Below are positions 48,068 to 60,357 of a stretch of DNA of 64,000 bases, piece after piece. Position 1 is the stretch's first letter, and every line of letters begins with the position of its first letter. This DNA is from Salvelinus alpinus (lineage: Eukaryota > Chordata > Actinopteri > Salmoniformes > Salmonidae): NCBI RefSeq assembly GCF_045679555.1, contig NC_092091.1, forward strand, positions 72,953,839-73,017,838, written 5' to 3'. The position numbers were made by a program, and so were the translations under genes. The notes under the pieces are model-generated. The model saw nothing but the letters and a program-made list of their open reading frames with translations, had not been told where the DNA came from and made no database searches.

Positions 48068-49385
48068 AGAATATAGTACCAGTCAATAGTTTGGACCCAT
48101 CAACTCATTCCAGGGTTTTTCTTTATTTTTTACTATTTCCTACATTGTAGAATAATAGTGAAGACATCAAAACTATGAAATAACACATATGGAATCATGT
48201 AGTAACCAAAAAAAGTGTTAAACAAATCAAAATATATTTTAGATTTTACATTCTTGAAAGTAGCCACCCTTTGCTTTGACAGCTTTGCACACTCTTCGGC
48301 ATTCTCTTAACCAGCTTCTTGGGGAATGCTTTTACAACAGTCTTGAAGGAGTTCCCACATATGCAGAGCACCTGTTGGCTGCTTTTCCTTCACTCTGAGG
48401 TCCAACTCATCCCAAACCAGCTCAATTGGGTTGTGGAGGCCAGGTCATCTGATGCAGCACTCCATCACTATCCTTCTCCGTCAAATAGCCCTTACACAGC
48501 CTGGACGTGTGTTGGGTCCTTGTCCCGTTGAAAAACAAATGATAGTCCCACTAAGCGCAAACCAGATGGGACAGCGTATCGCTGCAGAATGCTGTGGTAG
48601 CCATGCTGGTTAAGTGTGCCTTGAATTCTAAATAAATCCCTGAGTGTCACCAGGAAAGCACCCCCACACCATCACACTTCCTTCTCCATGTTTCAGTGGG
48701 AACCACACATGCGGCGATCATCCGTTCACCTACTCTGCCTCTCACAAAAAATCTCACATTTGGACTCATCAGAGCAAAGCACAGACTTCCCCCCGGTCTA
48801 ATGTCCATTGCTCGTGTTTCTTGGCCCAAGCAAGTCTCTTCTTCTCATTGGTGTCTTTTAGTAGTGGTTTCTTTGCAGCAATTCAACCATGAAGGTCTGA
48901 TTCAGTCTTCTCTGAACAGTTGATGTTGAGATGTCTCTTGAACTCTGTGAAGCATTTATTTGGGCTGCAATCTGAGGTGCAGTTAACTCTAATGAACTTA
49001 TCCTCTGCAGCAGAGGTAACTCTGGGTCTTCCTTTCCTGTCGTGGTCCTCATGAGAGCCAGTTTCATCATAGCGCTTGATGGTTTTTGTGACTGCACTTG
49101 AAGAAACTTTCAAAGTATTTTTTTTAACTAGGCAAGTCAGTTAAAAACAAATTCTTATTTACAATGACAGCCTACCCCGGCCAAACCCTTACCCAGACTA
49201 CGCTGGGCCAATTGTGAGCAGCCCTATGGGACTCCCAATCACGGCCAGTTGTGACACAGCCTGGAATCGAACCAGTCTGTAGTGACACCTCTAGCACTGA
49301 GACACAGTGCCTAAGACCGCTGCGTCACTCTGGAGCCCACTTGGGAATGAGTAGGTGTGTCCAAACTTTTGACTGGTACTGTATA
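48068..49385 (-). mobile_element. Tc1-like transposon with a SINE inserted
   Basis: Termini 'gtaccagtcaatagtttgga' (left) and 'tccaaacttttgactggtac' (right) are inverted repeats. Minus-strand transposase N-terminus at 49113-48883 reads SSSAVTKTIKRYDETGSHED, a helix-turn-helix region; other pieces are frame-shifted. A SINE at 49118-49340 splits its 5' end. Confidence 0.8.
49118..49340 (-). repeat. tRNA-derived SINE in reverse orientation
   Basis: Starts with the reverse tail 'taactaggcaagtcagttaa' and ends at a tRNA-like head (reverse of 'gtgacgcagcggtcttaggc'). Same type as 63776-64000. Confidence 0.75.
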
Positions 49386-49558
49386 TAAATAGCCAAAGGG
49401 ATTTTTGATAGTCTTTGAGTAATAGCTAAACACCTAAATAACATGTAGCTTTTTGTTTTTACAATAAACGAGAACATTGTAAATAAACGTTTTATTAGTA
49501 ATAGAGGTGTAAGAAGAGCAGCAAGCATATAATGGTTTATGTTGTCCTTCACAGTAAC

Positions 49559-52500
49559 CTGTAAGCACAATGTACTGGCTTCTCCTTTCAGTAACTACTG
49601 GGGTTCAGGATCAGATCTCTGGAAAAGAAACACAGAACAGAACAGATTGTCAGACAAACCAGAATGGAATACATGGAATATGAATGCACAAGTAAAGAAT
49701 CTTACGTCTATGGGACACAGACACTTTTTGAGGTGTTTGCACAGTGTTGACATACAATGATGTTTGTAAGACCGTAACAACCAATCACAGAATGAGATTC
49801 AAGACGTTCCTTTATCTGGAAATATTTTTTTGTGGAAACATGGTTCATAAAACTGTCCTCAGAGCACTCCATGATATAGAATTAATTAATTTAAAAAAAA
49901 TGTGCCTGTATCCCATAGGCTTTTTCAGATTTAAGGAATTTATTGATACTAACCTTCCCTGTGGAGTACTTCCTGAAAATGTAATTTGTCCGCATTGTAT
50001 TGAAGGTTCGGCAGACCAGAGACAGGTTCCAGTTGCCTCACTTCCCCTCCACACACACAATATATCCCAGAAGATCCATACCAGTGACTCGAGAGGAAGC
50101 TGCAAGCAACTGTGCTTTTAGTGTTTTAGTTGCCTATATCGATAAAGTGTTTGTCGTTGAACAGAAGACAGGAAAGTCACTAAGTAGGCTACAAGTCAAA
50201 CTGTAGAAGAAATTTATGGGTGAATCCACACGAAACTTGAAAACTTTTAATTTTCATTCAATTTAATCCATAGAAGGGTCCATTATAGGAAGGATTGTTG
50301 ATTGAGATATATATATATATATAAATAACTCAGCAAAAAAATAAACTGCCCTTTTTCAGGACCCTGTCTTTCAAAGATAATTCGTAAAAATCCAAATAAC
50401 TTCACAGATCTTCATTAGAAAGTGTTTAACACTGTTTCCCATGCTTGTTCAATGAACCATAAACAATGAATGAACATGCACCTGTGGAACGGTCGTTAAG
50501 ACACTACCAGCTTACAGATGGTAGGCAATTAAGGTCACAGTTATGAAAACATAGGACACTAAAGAGGCCTTTCTACTGACTCTGAAAAACACCAAAAGAA
50601 AGATATCCAGGGTCCCTGCTCAACTGCGTGAACGTGCCTTAGGCATGGTGAAGGAGGCATGAGGACTGCAGATGTGGCCAGGGCAATAAATTGCAAAGTC
50701 CGTACTGTGAGACGCCTAAGACAGCGCTACAGGGAAACAGGATGGACAGCTGATCGTCCTCGCAGTGGCAGATCACGTGTAACAACACCTGCACAGGATC
50801 GGTACATCCAAACATCACACCAGCGGGAAAGGTACAGGATGGCAACAACAACTGCCTAAGTTACACCAGGAACGCACAATCCCTCCATCAGTGCTCAGAC
50901 TGTCCGCAATAGGCTGAGAGAGGCTGGACTGAGGGCTTGTAGGCCTGTTGTAAGGCAGGTCCTCACCAGACATCACCGGCAACAATGTCGCCTATGGGCA
51001 CAAACCCAACGTCGCTGGACCAGACAGGACTGGCAAAAAGTGCTCTTCACTGACGAGTCGCGGTTTTATCTGTGACATGGGGTGATGGTCGGAATTTGCG
51101 TTTATCATCGATGGAATGAGCGTTACACTGAGGCCTGTTCTCTGGAGCGGGATCGATTTGGAGGTGGAGGGTCCGTCATGGTCTGGGGCGGTGTGTCACA
51201 GCATCATCGGACTGAGCTTGTTGTCATTGCAGGCAATCTCAACGCTGTGCGTTACAGGGAAGACATCCTCCTCCCTCAGGTGGTACCCTTCCTGCAGGCT
51301 CATCCTGACATGACCCTCCAGCATGACAATGCCACCAGCCATACTGCTCGTTCTGTGCGTGATTTCCTGCAAGACATGAATGTCAGTGTTCTGCCATGGC
51401 CAGCGAAGAGTCCGGATCTCAATCCCATTGAGCACGTCTGGGAACTGTTGGATCGGAGGGTGAGGGCTAGGGCCATTCCCCCCAGAACTGTCCCGGGAAC
51501 TTGCAGGTGCCTTGGTGGAAGAGCGGGGTAACATCTCACAGAAAGAACTAGCAAATCTGGTGCAGTCCATGAGGAGGAGATGCACTGCAGTACTTCATGC
51601 AGCTAGTGGCCACACCAGATACTGACTGTTACTTTTGACCCCCCCTTTGTTCAGGGACACATTATTCAATTTCTGTTAGTCACATGTCTGTGGAACTTGT
51701 TCAGTTTATGTCTCAGTTGTTGAATCTTGTTATGTTCATACAAATATTAAGATTGTTCATACAAATGTTAAGATTGCTGAAAAAGCAGTTGACAGTGAGA
51801 GGACGTTTCTTTTTTTGCTGAGTATATATATATATATATACACATTTAACAGTGTCTTAAAGCATGATTTAGAAATAACTAACTATAGTTCGAATTTGAC
51901 ATTACCCAGGACTCCTGTAAGACTCCATATTGTTTTATCTGTAGGTGCTACATGCCAATATATGGTGTCATATGAAGCTAAACTGCTTGCTCTGTCATAT
52001 GTATTTTGATTTCAATAACATTTCTTACATACATTTCGGAATGTAGAAAAATAACAACATGAAGTGAAAATATCCCACTTTTGATTTGGCAAACATAATA
52101 CACTATGGGCATATCAAAGATACAGAGTGGAATCTCTGCTACTTTTAGAGTAAAACACATTTTTAAGCATTACCAACAGAGTGAATGTGAAAATGGATTC
52201 AAAATAGTCACCTCTGCTGTTGATTTGCAGGATGTGCAATGACACTTAAAAGGAGGGCTGTGATTGGTTACATTGTTTACTATGCCAAAGTGTCTCTATA
52301 AAAGAAGCCATAACTTTAAAGTATTGAGCTAACAGAACTTTGAATTGCCTGTAAAGTACATTATGTTTGACAATGTTTGTAAAAAAATGTTTAAAGCCTA
52401 ATAAAAAAAAAACGTATACTTTCAATATTCATATTTGTAAATATTCACAAATTAATGCAAGAAATGTGTTATTGCAATCAAAATACTAATCAAAATACAG

Positions 52501-53047
52501 AGCAAGTGGTAAAGTTGTATATGACACTAAATGTTGCTTTGTAGCACCTACAACTGAAGCATGGAGTCTTAAAAAGGAGTACTGGGTAAGGCCAAAATGT
52601 CACAAATATTCAAACTTCAACTAATTACGCTTTAGGATACAAATGTCAAATATATCCCAAAAATCCTTCCTCCAAAAGGACCATTCTATGGATTCTAATT
52701 ATGGGACTCAAAATCTCATAGCAACTGTGAATACAAAAGTGTTTTCCTAGGCAGAATATGATAGGAAGGGTAGAGGGGTATCAAGACGGCTTTATAGAAC
52801 TCTACAAATCCAACCATATTAAACCATGTATAAACGACAAACATTGACAGCTTACCATTCCAGTCAGCACTCTCTCTCTCCTTGCAACTGCTGGGTCGCC
52901 AGGTCCGTTTCCAGGGCAAGGAGTGCGCTGGCGTCTTTGAACCCTGCGCCTTCCTCCTCCTCATCCCTGCGTCCAAGTACGAACAGAGACGATCAACAAA
53001 CTCTCAACCAACAGGCCTTGCTCTCCCAGGCACCTGTCCAGTGCTTC
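49559..53047 (-). pseudogene. F-box-like gene relic, unit 4
   Basis: Exon d (49559-49618) has TAG after RSDPEPQ. Exon c (49954-50099) is 146 nt, frame-shifted after LPLESLVWIFWDILCV. Exon a (52856-53047) carries stops. Exon b was not found. A Tc1 element (50328-51823) lies between c and a. Bases 51824-52855 are AT-rich, match 35.6-37.9 kb of unit 2, and hold no other gene. Confidence 0.45.
50328..51823 (+). mobile_element. Near-complete Tc1-like transposon, DD34E residues readable
   Basis: Inverted ends 'actcagcaaaaaaa' and 'ttttttgctgagt' sit in a (TA)n tract. Transposase begins around 50659 (MRTADVARAINCKVRTVRRL, helix-turn-helix). All three catalytic residues are readable in pieces: LFTDESRF (near 51045), LQHDNATSH (near 51325) and DLNPIEHVWE (near 51425). 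Exactly 34 residues separate the second Asp from the Glu. Nonsense changes at about 50860 and 51075 and a frame break near 51510 inactivate it. Confidence 0.85.
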
Positions 53048-53202
53048 CTGAACTCTGTTCACATTGATATGAAATCCATCTACATCGTTACAGCCTATCA
53101 GTCTGATAGGGAATCTGTCTTATTGACAAGTTAATGGAAATGTAGTCTTAATTATTGTACTTTGGTTTCCCACTGAACAAATACAAATTCATAAGGATGT
53201 AG

Positions 53203-53372
53203 CCTAGCGGTTAAGAGCGTTGAGCCAATAACTGAAAGGTCGCAGGTTGGAATCACCTAGCCGACAAGCTGAAAAATCTGTCGACGTGCCCTTGAGCACA
53301 GCACTTAACCTTAAATGCTCTTGTAAGTCGCTATGGATAAGAGCGTCTGCTAACTGACTAAAATACATTTAA
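53203..53372 (+). repeat. tRNA-derived SINE, unit 4
   Basis: Begins 'tagcctagcggttaagagcg' after 'aaggatg' and ends 'aagagcgtctgctaactgac'. It sits at the same site as 38716-38900. Confidence 0.75.
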
Positions 53373-53778
53373 AATCTTCATCTGTAATAACTTATACATT
53401 ATCAGTCCACTCTGGACCAAGCATCAAGCCAGCTGAACTGAAAACACGACCACTACACACAGAGGGAAGTGTTCAATGAGGAAACCATTCATAGTGAAAA
53501 ACACATGGACCCAGTATTCATATATAAACCACAGTGGCGTTGAGACATTCCATTTACAACTAGGGCCAGGAGTTTTTCCCTGGCCTGGTCACGTGGTGAG
53601 GAAAAACTTCAGGCCCTGCCTATCATTACACTGGGAGGAGTAGTGTGAAGTTGCCCTTAGATGCTGATGTTGGGTCAGTTTAAAGAAGAAAAAAAATACA
53701 CTAATTGTCAAGGTTAGGATTGTGGGAGAGGAAGCTGATCCTAGATCTGTATCTAGTCTGAACTTCACCCTGGAACAC

Positions 53779-55730
53779 TCAGGGCAGCACAACGTCCTGT
53801 GTCCTGCCACCAGTGTGGACGAGGAGGTGCTTCTTCATGTGGCAGGACTGGGTGAAGCACTTCCCGCAGTAGACACATTGAAACGGTTTCTCTCCGGTGT
53901 GCACCCTCTCATGCCTCTTCAGCTGGTGGCTGTGGGAGAAGCGCTTGGTGCAGTGGCTGCAGCCGTACGGTTTCTCCCCCGTATGGACCCGCATGTGCCT
54001 GCTTAGGTACGCCTGGGGGAAGGGCTTCCCGCAGAGGCTGCAACGGAGATATCTCTTGGTGGAGTGAGACGTCAGCTGTTGCGGCTGCTTTTCTATGCCT
54101 TTCGATGAAGAAGTGGAGCCTCTGTTGAAATTCGGAAAGGGGGCTTGCTTCCCTCTTTGGGGAACCTGGTGGAGAGTAACCCTTGGGGATGAAAAGCTGT
54201 TTTGGGTGGACAGTCCATTGAAATCTGGCAACTTGGACCTTGATCCTACAGTTCTCCCTTGCTCTGCATGTTGAGTGTCAGGGGGACACTTTGTCTGTCC
54301 AGACTCCATTCCCCCTCTTCCTCTGTTGTCCACAAGCTGCCTGCCATCTGAACAGACCTCTCCAGATGTCACCTCTTGGCCAGTTAGGCTCCATTCTGAA
54401 CTCATATCTGCCTCCACTTTAATGGGAACTGAGTCCACCATCACCACATCAGGCACCCAGTCCAGAGAGCCTGAAGCAGACATGCAGACCCCAGAGTTAC
54501 CAGACACCCCTCTCCTCTCTGGATGTTCAGACACCCTTTTGGAGTCTGGCCCTGCATTGTGAGGAGCATTCACAGTTGGGTTGTCAGTCTCTTGGTTCTC
54601 TGTCCATTGGGACAGGCTGTATTCTATGGGTTGATGGTCAGTTTCCCAGGTCACACCCTCAGCAACCTGATGGTCCTGTCTTGCTCTGTTGTATTGTGAT
54701 GCTGGATGATGGAACGTCTGGTTTTCAGGTTCTATATTGAGTGAGGTGTCTGGAGCTCTGTGTCTGTTGCCCTGCTGGTCCAGAAGGTCTGTGGTTTCAG
54801 TACATGATGAAGAACCTGGTTCTGCTACAATGATCTTCTCACTGCTCTCACTGACCGGTTGGACAAACTCTGAAATGGGGCAAAGTAAAGCACAGCATCA
54901 GCTTCCTGTAGTGGAGACTGATTCTTCTTTGCTTTATTTATTAGTTATGGGTAATGACCAATAAGTTAATGAAATACTGCAATAAACAAGGACAGCTTTA
55001 CTTAACATAACATGTAAATTGCATAGATTGGATTAGTTGCAACAACAAAAAATACCTTCTATTGTACTGGTGTCAAGGTTCTCCATTTTGACATGAGTTT
55101 CTTGTTGCATATCTGCCATCTGTGTTTTGTATTCATCAGAAACCTTTTATTAATAACATATCCACAACAGCACTTGAAATATGATTAAACAACAATACAT
55201 TTGACCATGTCTAGGACAACTGACCTGCATGCCCCCATTATGGTCTGTCGCTGTGCGTCCTGCGTCTTTCCAGGTAGTGACATCCTGCATAAAGTTGCCC
55301 TCTTCAATGTCGTCAAAACGATTCTTCACTGCACCAAACAAGAGAAACCCCCATAAACGTTATAGATTCTACATTACCAATCATGTTTTTGAACGTGTTT
55401 AAATAAGGTAAAAAACCTACAATATCCAAGTCTGCCTGTCGACTTCCCTACAAAGCTCCCTCTTCCCCGGGCAACATGATTAGTGTCCACGTGCTTGTGA
55501 ACTGTGCGTCGCAGGGCTCCGAATCTTTCTGTGCCCCGTCGAGAAGTCTGACATTTTGTCAAAACCAGCTTCCTCCGCAAGTTCTCGATTTCTTTCTGAC
55601 TATGGGAAATTTCCAAACGTAAAGCAGCATGGCCGTCATCTACAAGTTTGCAGATTTCTGCAACGGCTGCATTCGCCAAAACCTCGACGATGGAGGCTAG
55701 CTGAGCATGAAATGCGACTGTATCGGACAT
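53779..55730 (-). CDS. C2H2 zinc-finger gene M4 (four exons; altered finger 1)
   Basis: Exon 1 55421-55730 (310 nt), exon 2 55225-55328, exon 3 55056-55119 and exon 4 53779-54869 (1091) sum to 1569 nt, 522 residues, open throughout. Finger 1 has a one-codon deletion in the loop before its helix: it reads KPFPQAYLSRH (53998-54025) where the others have five residues between Phe and Leu. That makes C-x2-C-x11-H, so folding or base reading of finger 1 may be impaired. Finger 2 has Arg at helix position 6 (HSHQLKR), unique in the cluster; finger 3 is QSCHMKK. The N-terminal part of exon 4 has FVQPVSES where others have IVQLVSES. Confidence 0.85.
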
Positions 55731-55894
55731 CTCCTTAGCACTATGTTTATGTTAAACACTTATGTTATAGTAATTTGCATTGCAGTGTAAAGTCAACGTC
55801 TTCAGACTACACAGTTCACACCATAGAGCATTGAACACAATTGTTGTTGTTATTTTTGTTCCGCTACTTCCTGGATCTTTCTTCAAAATAAAAA

Positions 55895-55995
55895 AAGTTT
55901 GCTTTTCAAAATAAAGGTTGGTTACACACACACGATTTACCTTAGTTCAATCTTCCAACATTGCCACCTGCTGCTGTATCATATTGTTGCTGCTA
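55895..55995 (-). promoter_or_regulatory. ZNF promoter block, M4
   Basis: 'caaaataaaggttggttaca' and 'ttgccacctgctgctgtatc' lie about 180-260 bp upstream of the start at 55730. Confidence 0.4.
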
Positions 55996-56452
55996 TTAAA
56001 AGGAATCAAATTGTTAAAAAAATATAATTTGCCTTTCAATTAAGTGAATACAAATATAACAAGCTCACGTTGTCCTTCAACAATTGTACTAATAAGTTCA
56101 AGTAAAAAAATACAGAATCAGCATACAACCTGAATTTAAAAGGAATAAATGTATTCCTTCAGTTAAAAATAAGTAAATCAAGAGAGAACGCTAAGGGTTA
56201 GTAGTCTCAAAACTAACTGAAGCACCACACTGAGAATGCACTCTAACGCTGAACAATGTAACAGTAGAAAGATTAAAAACAAACATCTGAATATATAATT
56301 TTTATTATAAATTACAAAACTGTATAAAGAACTTGCTAACTAGATGGTAACTTTACATGAAGTAAAGCTATGGGGCTTGCTTTAGGTCCTTAAAGTGGAA
56401 GAAGTTGAACCAGTTTTACTTTACTATTTAAAGCAAAGCATTTACTTTAAAT

Positions 56453-57989
56453 AGTGCATTGACTTTTATCACATGTTGTTACGTTACAGCCTTATTCTAA
56501 AATTGATTAAATAGTTTCCCCCCCTCAATCTACACACAATACCCCATAATGACAAAGAAAAATACAGGTTTTTAGAAAATGTTGCAAAAAAATTATGAAT
56601 ACAACTGAAATATGACATTTACATAAGTATTCAGACCATCACTCAGTACTTTATTGAAGCACCTATGGCAGTGATTATAGCCTCGAGTCTTCTTGGGTAT
56701 GACGCTACAAGCTTGGCACACCTGTATTTGGGGAGTTTCTCCCGATCTTCTCTGCAGATCCTCTCAAGCTCTGTCAGGTTGGATGGGGAGCGTCACTGCA
56801 CAGCTATTTTCAAGTCTCTTCAGAGATCGATTGGGTTCAAGTCCGGGCTCTGGCTTGGCCACTCAAGGACATTCAGAGACTGGTCCCATAGCCACTCCTG
56901 CGTTGTCTTGGCTGTGTGCTTAGTCATTGTCCTGTTGGAAGGTGAACCTTTGCCCCAGTCATAGGTCCTGAGTGCTCTGGAGCTGGTTTTCATCAAGGAC
57001 CTCTCTGTACTTTGCTCCATTCAGCTTTCCCTCAATCCTGACTAGTCTCCCAGTCCCTGCCACTGAAAAACTTCCCCACAGCATGATGCTGCCACCACCA
57101 TGCTTCACCGTAGGGATGGTTCCAGGTTTCCTCCAGACGTGACGCTTGGCTTGTAGGTCAAAGAGTTCAATCTTGGTTTCATCAGACCAGAGAATCTTGT
57201 TTCTCGTGGTCAGAGTCCTTTAGGTGCCTTTTGGTAAACTCCAAGCGGGCTGTCATGTGCATTTTACTGAGAAGTGGCTTATGTCTGTCCACTGTACCCT
57301 TAAGGCCTGATTGGTGGAGTGCTGCAGAGATGGTTGTCCTTCTGGAAGGTACTCCCATCTCCACAGAGGAACTCTAGAGCTCTGTTAGAGTGACCATTGG
57401 GCTCTTGGTCACCTCCCTGGCCTTTCTCCCCCGATTGCTCACTTTGGCCGGGCGACCAAGAAGAAGAGTCTTGGTGGTTCTAAACTATTTCAATTTAAGT
57501 ATGATGGAGGCCTCTGTGTTCTTGGGGACATTCAGTGCTGCAGACATTTTTTGGTACCTTTCCCCAGATCTGTGCCTCGACACAATTCCTTCAACCTCAT
57601 GGCTTGGTTTTTGCCCTGACATGCACTGTCAACTGTGGGACCTCATAGACTGGTGTGTGCCTTTCCAAATCATGTCCAATCAATTGAATTTACCACAGGT
57701 GGACTACAATCAAGTTGTAGAAACATCTCGAGGATCAATGGAAACAGGATGCAACTGTGCTCAATTTCTAGTCTCATAGCAAAGGGTCTGATTACTTATG
57801 TAAATAAGGTATCTTTTTTTTTTTATTTTTTTATACATTTGCAAACATTTCTAAAATCCTGTTTTCGCTTTGTCATTATAGTGTAATGTGTAGATTGAAA
57901 AAATAATTTAATCAATTTTAGAATAAGGCTGTAGTGTAACAAAATGTGGAAAAAGGGAAGGGGTCTGAATACTTTCTGAATGCACTGTA
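56453..57989 (-). mobile_element. Tc1-like transposon, unit 5 only
   Basis: Left end truncated ('tgcattgacttttatcacat'), right end 'ggggtctgaatactttctga...tgcactg' (to 57989). Minus-strand transposase pieces include [13 protein letters not shown] (near 56830), where the catalytic Glu of NPIE is now Asp and is followed by a frame break. Flanking DNA is continuous in unit 3 near 42470. Confidence 0.75.
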
Positions 57990-58199
57990 GTCAAAGTTAT
58001 ATTTAGTAAAACAATTGGTCTGATTACTTTGACAGACTACTATATCAACCTTATTGCTTTGGATTGTGGGGCAGTAAGATCACAATGTCTAAACTACAGT
58101 CGAGTGTGAAAACTGAAAGACATAGGACAAAGATCTGTCAGACGATGGTAATAAAAGGCAGGATCATGTAGACAACACTCAATCCATGCTGGGGGTTTC

Positions 58200-58725
58200 C
58201 CTCAATTAGTATCAATCGCTAATCTCGGTCTGTCCCTTGCTTCCTGCACTGCCCCATGCGCTCCTCTGCGTGTGAGTACCCATAGCAACGGCTACATTTG
58301 GGCTGCTCATTGACGAGACAAGAGAGCCGTTAGCTGACGTTAACTAGCTACTTTTCGTCACTCTAAACTCCGACAACAGCTGTACCATTTTATGGATATG
58401 CTAATTTATGCACATTTGTAGTTATAGTTTATAAATGTTTTAAATATTTTTTTAAGTTAGGATGGCCTGAACATGTGAAAATTGGTTTGGTGTCTAACTT
58501 GAACAGTTCAATAGTTACTTTTGCAGAGTATTTTATGCAAATGTAGTCTTTCAGTTTTAAAGAATTTTAAGTTAGGATGAGCTAAATGTTTTAAGGTTGG
58601 GCCTTGTAGCTTAATTGGCCATGGTGCCAGACCATTTTGAATACGTACCTCTGGATTCCTATGGTTTTCATCCAAACCCATGTTAATTTATGAAACATTT
58701 TATTGGTTATAGTTTTAAAAAGTAT
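58200..58725. repeat. Dispersed repeat (as 43480-44620)
   Basis: Shares 'tcggtctgtcccttgcttcc' and 'gttaggatggcctgaacatg' with the 43.5 kb block. No coding. Confidence 0.5.
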
Positions 58726-58727
58726 AT

Positions 58728-58930
58728 ACAGTACCAGTCAAACGTTTGGACACACCTACTCATTCAAAGGTTTTTCTTTTTACTCTTTTCTACATTGTAG
58801 AATAATAGTGAAGACATCAAAACTATGAATTAACATACGGAATCATGTAGTAACTAAAAAAAAAGTGTTAAACAAATGAAAATATATTTTATATTCTTCA
58901 AAGTAGCCACTCTTTGCCTTGATGACAGCT
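58728..58930 (-). mobile_element. Tc1 terminal fragment fused to F-box exon c
   Basis: 'cagtaccagtcaaacgtttgg' region to 'gccttgatgacagctttctc' is the left terminus of the 48068-49385 family; it ends abruptly inside exon c of the F-box relic. Confidence 0.65.
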
Positions 58931-59894
58931 TTCTCAGGATGGTACGGAAGGTTCCGCTGTGACCAGAGACAGGTTCCAGTAGCCTCTCTTCCCGTCCACA
59001 CGCAGCATATCCCAGAAGATCCACACCAGCGACTCCAGAGGAAGCTGCAAAGACAAAGTTAATTCAATGGTTTCCATATTGTATCTGTATATAGATCATG
59101 TGCTAGTCCGGAACAATCAGTTTGGCAGCTAAGCAGTGGTATATGAGGAAAGTCACTAAGGCTACATGTCCAAGTCTAGAATATGAATGTTAATCAAAAC
59201 AAATCATTAACAATGAGTGAACGGTTTCAAATCTGATATTATGAAAGTAGGAAGGTGATGTTCTGCCTGTTCTAGGTTAGATAAACCTACAGGTAGTGTT
59301 ACTTACCTCCAAGAGATGATGTTTCCCCAGACCATAGTACCTCTGGGGATTCTGGGAATAAAGAAGAGGTGAGTGAGTAGCTTGGTTCTAGAGTACTGGT
59401 GCACATCCTAACTGGTTTAGCTTACTCAAAACTGAGTCAGAATGGAAAGGAATAAACCAGAGAGAATTCTGATTGAATTTAATGAATTCTAATTCTATTC
59501 ATTCTAATTCTGTGACTCAAAAACAAATTGCCACTTTGAATAGACAATGGTTTTCCTAGGCTGAATATTATGGAAAGTGTAAAGTGATATAGATAGTTCT
59601 ATAAAGCCGTCAATAAATCTAACCATAATAAACCCTCTATAAAGTCAACCATTGAGAGCCTACCATTCCAGGTCAGTACTCTCGCCTTGCACCTGCTGGG
59701 TCGCCAGATCTGTGTCAAGGTCCAGGAGTGTGCTGGCACCCAGGGAACCTGTGGCTTTCTCTTCTGCCGTGTCGATGTCCAGAAAGTGACAGTCACCGTC
59801 ACGCTCTTCCCTGCACCCTCCTCCTCCCTATGTCCAGCAACGAGCTCTCAACCACCTACAGGCCTAGCTCACCCAGGCACCTGTCCAGAGCTTC
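58930..59894 (-). pseudogene. F-box-like gene relic, unit 5
   Basis: Exon a (59664-59894) has TAG at the thirteenth codon (TTG in unit 2). Exon b (59307-59351) is intact: NPQRYYGLGKHHLLE. Exon c (59044 down to about 58930) starts LPLESLVWIFWDMLRV, then is frame-shifted after SLV and cut by the Tc1 fragment. No exon d seen below it. Confidence 0.45.
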
Positions 59895-60357
59895 CTGCAT
59901 TCATAATTGCTGTTCTTTGGTTCACCACTGCACCAATACATATTCAAAAGGATGTTTAAAATCTTCACCTATAATAACTTATACATTAACAGTCCACTCT
60001 GGACCAAGCATCAAGCCAGCTGAAAACACTACCACTACACACAGAGGGTAGTGCTCAATGTGGTAACTATCCAAACTGTTAAAAGCACAAGGACCCAGTA
60101 TGCATATGAAAACCACAGTAGTGTTGAGCCATTCCCCTTACAACTAGGTCCAGGAGTTTTTCCCTGGTCTAGTCACGTGGTGAGGAAAAACTCCTGGCCT
60201 TGCCTATAATTACACCAGGCGGAGTAGTGTGAAGTTTCCCCTACACACTGATCTTGGGTCAGTTTTAGATGTTTTCCTACTAATGGTTAAGGTTAGGATT
60301 GGAGAAGAGGAAGCTGATCCTAGATCTGTACCAAGGGGAAACTTCACCCTGGAACAC

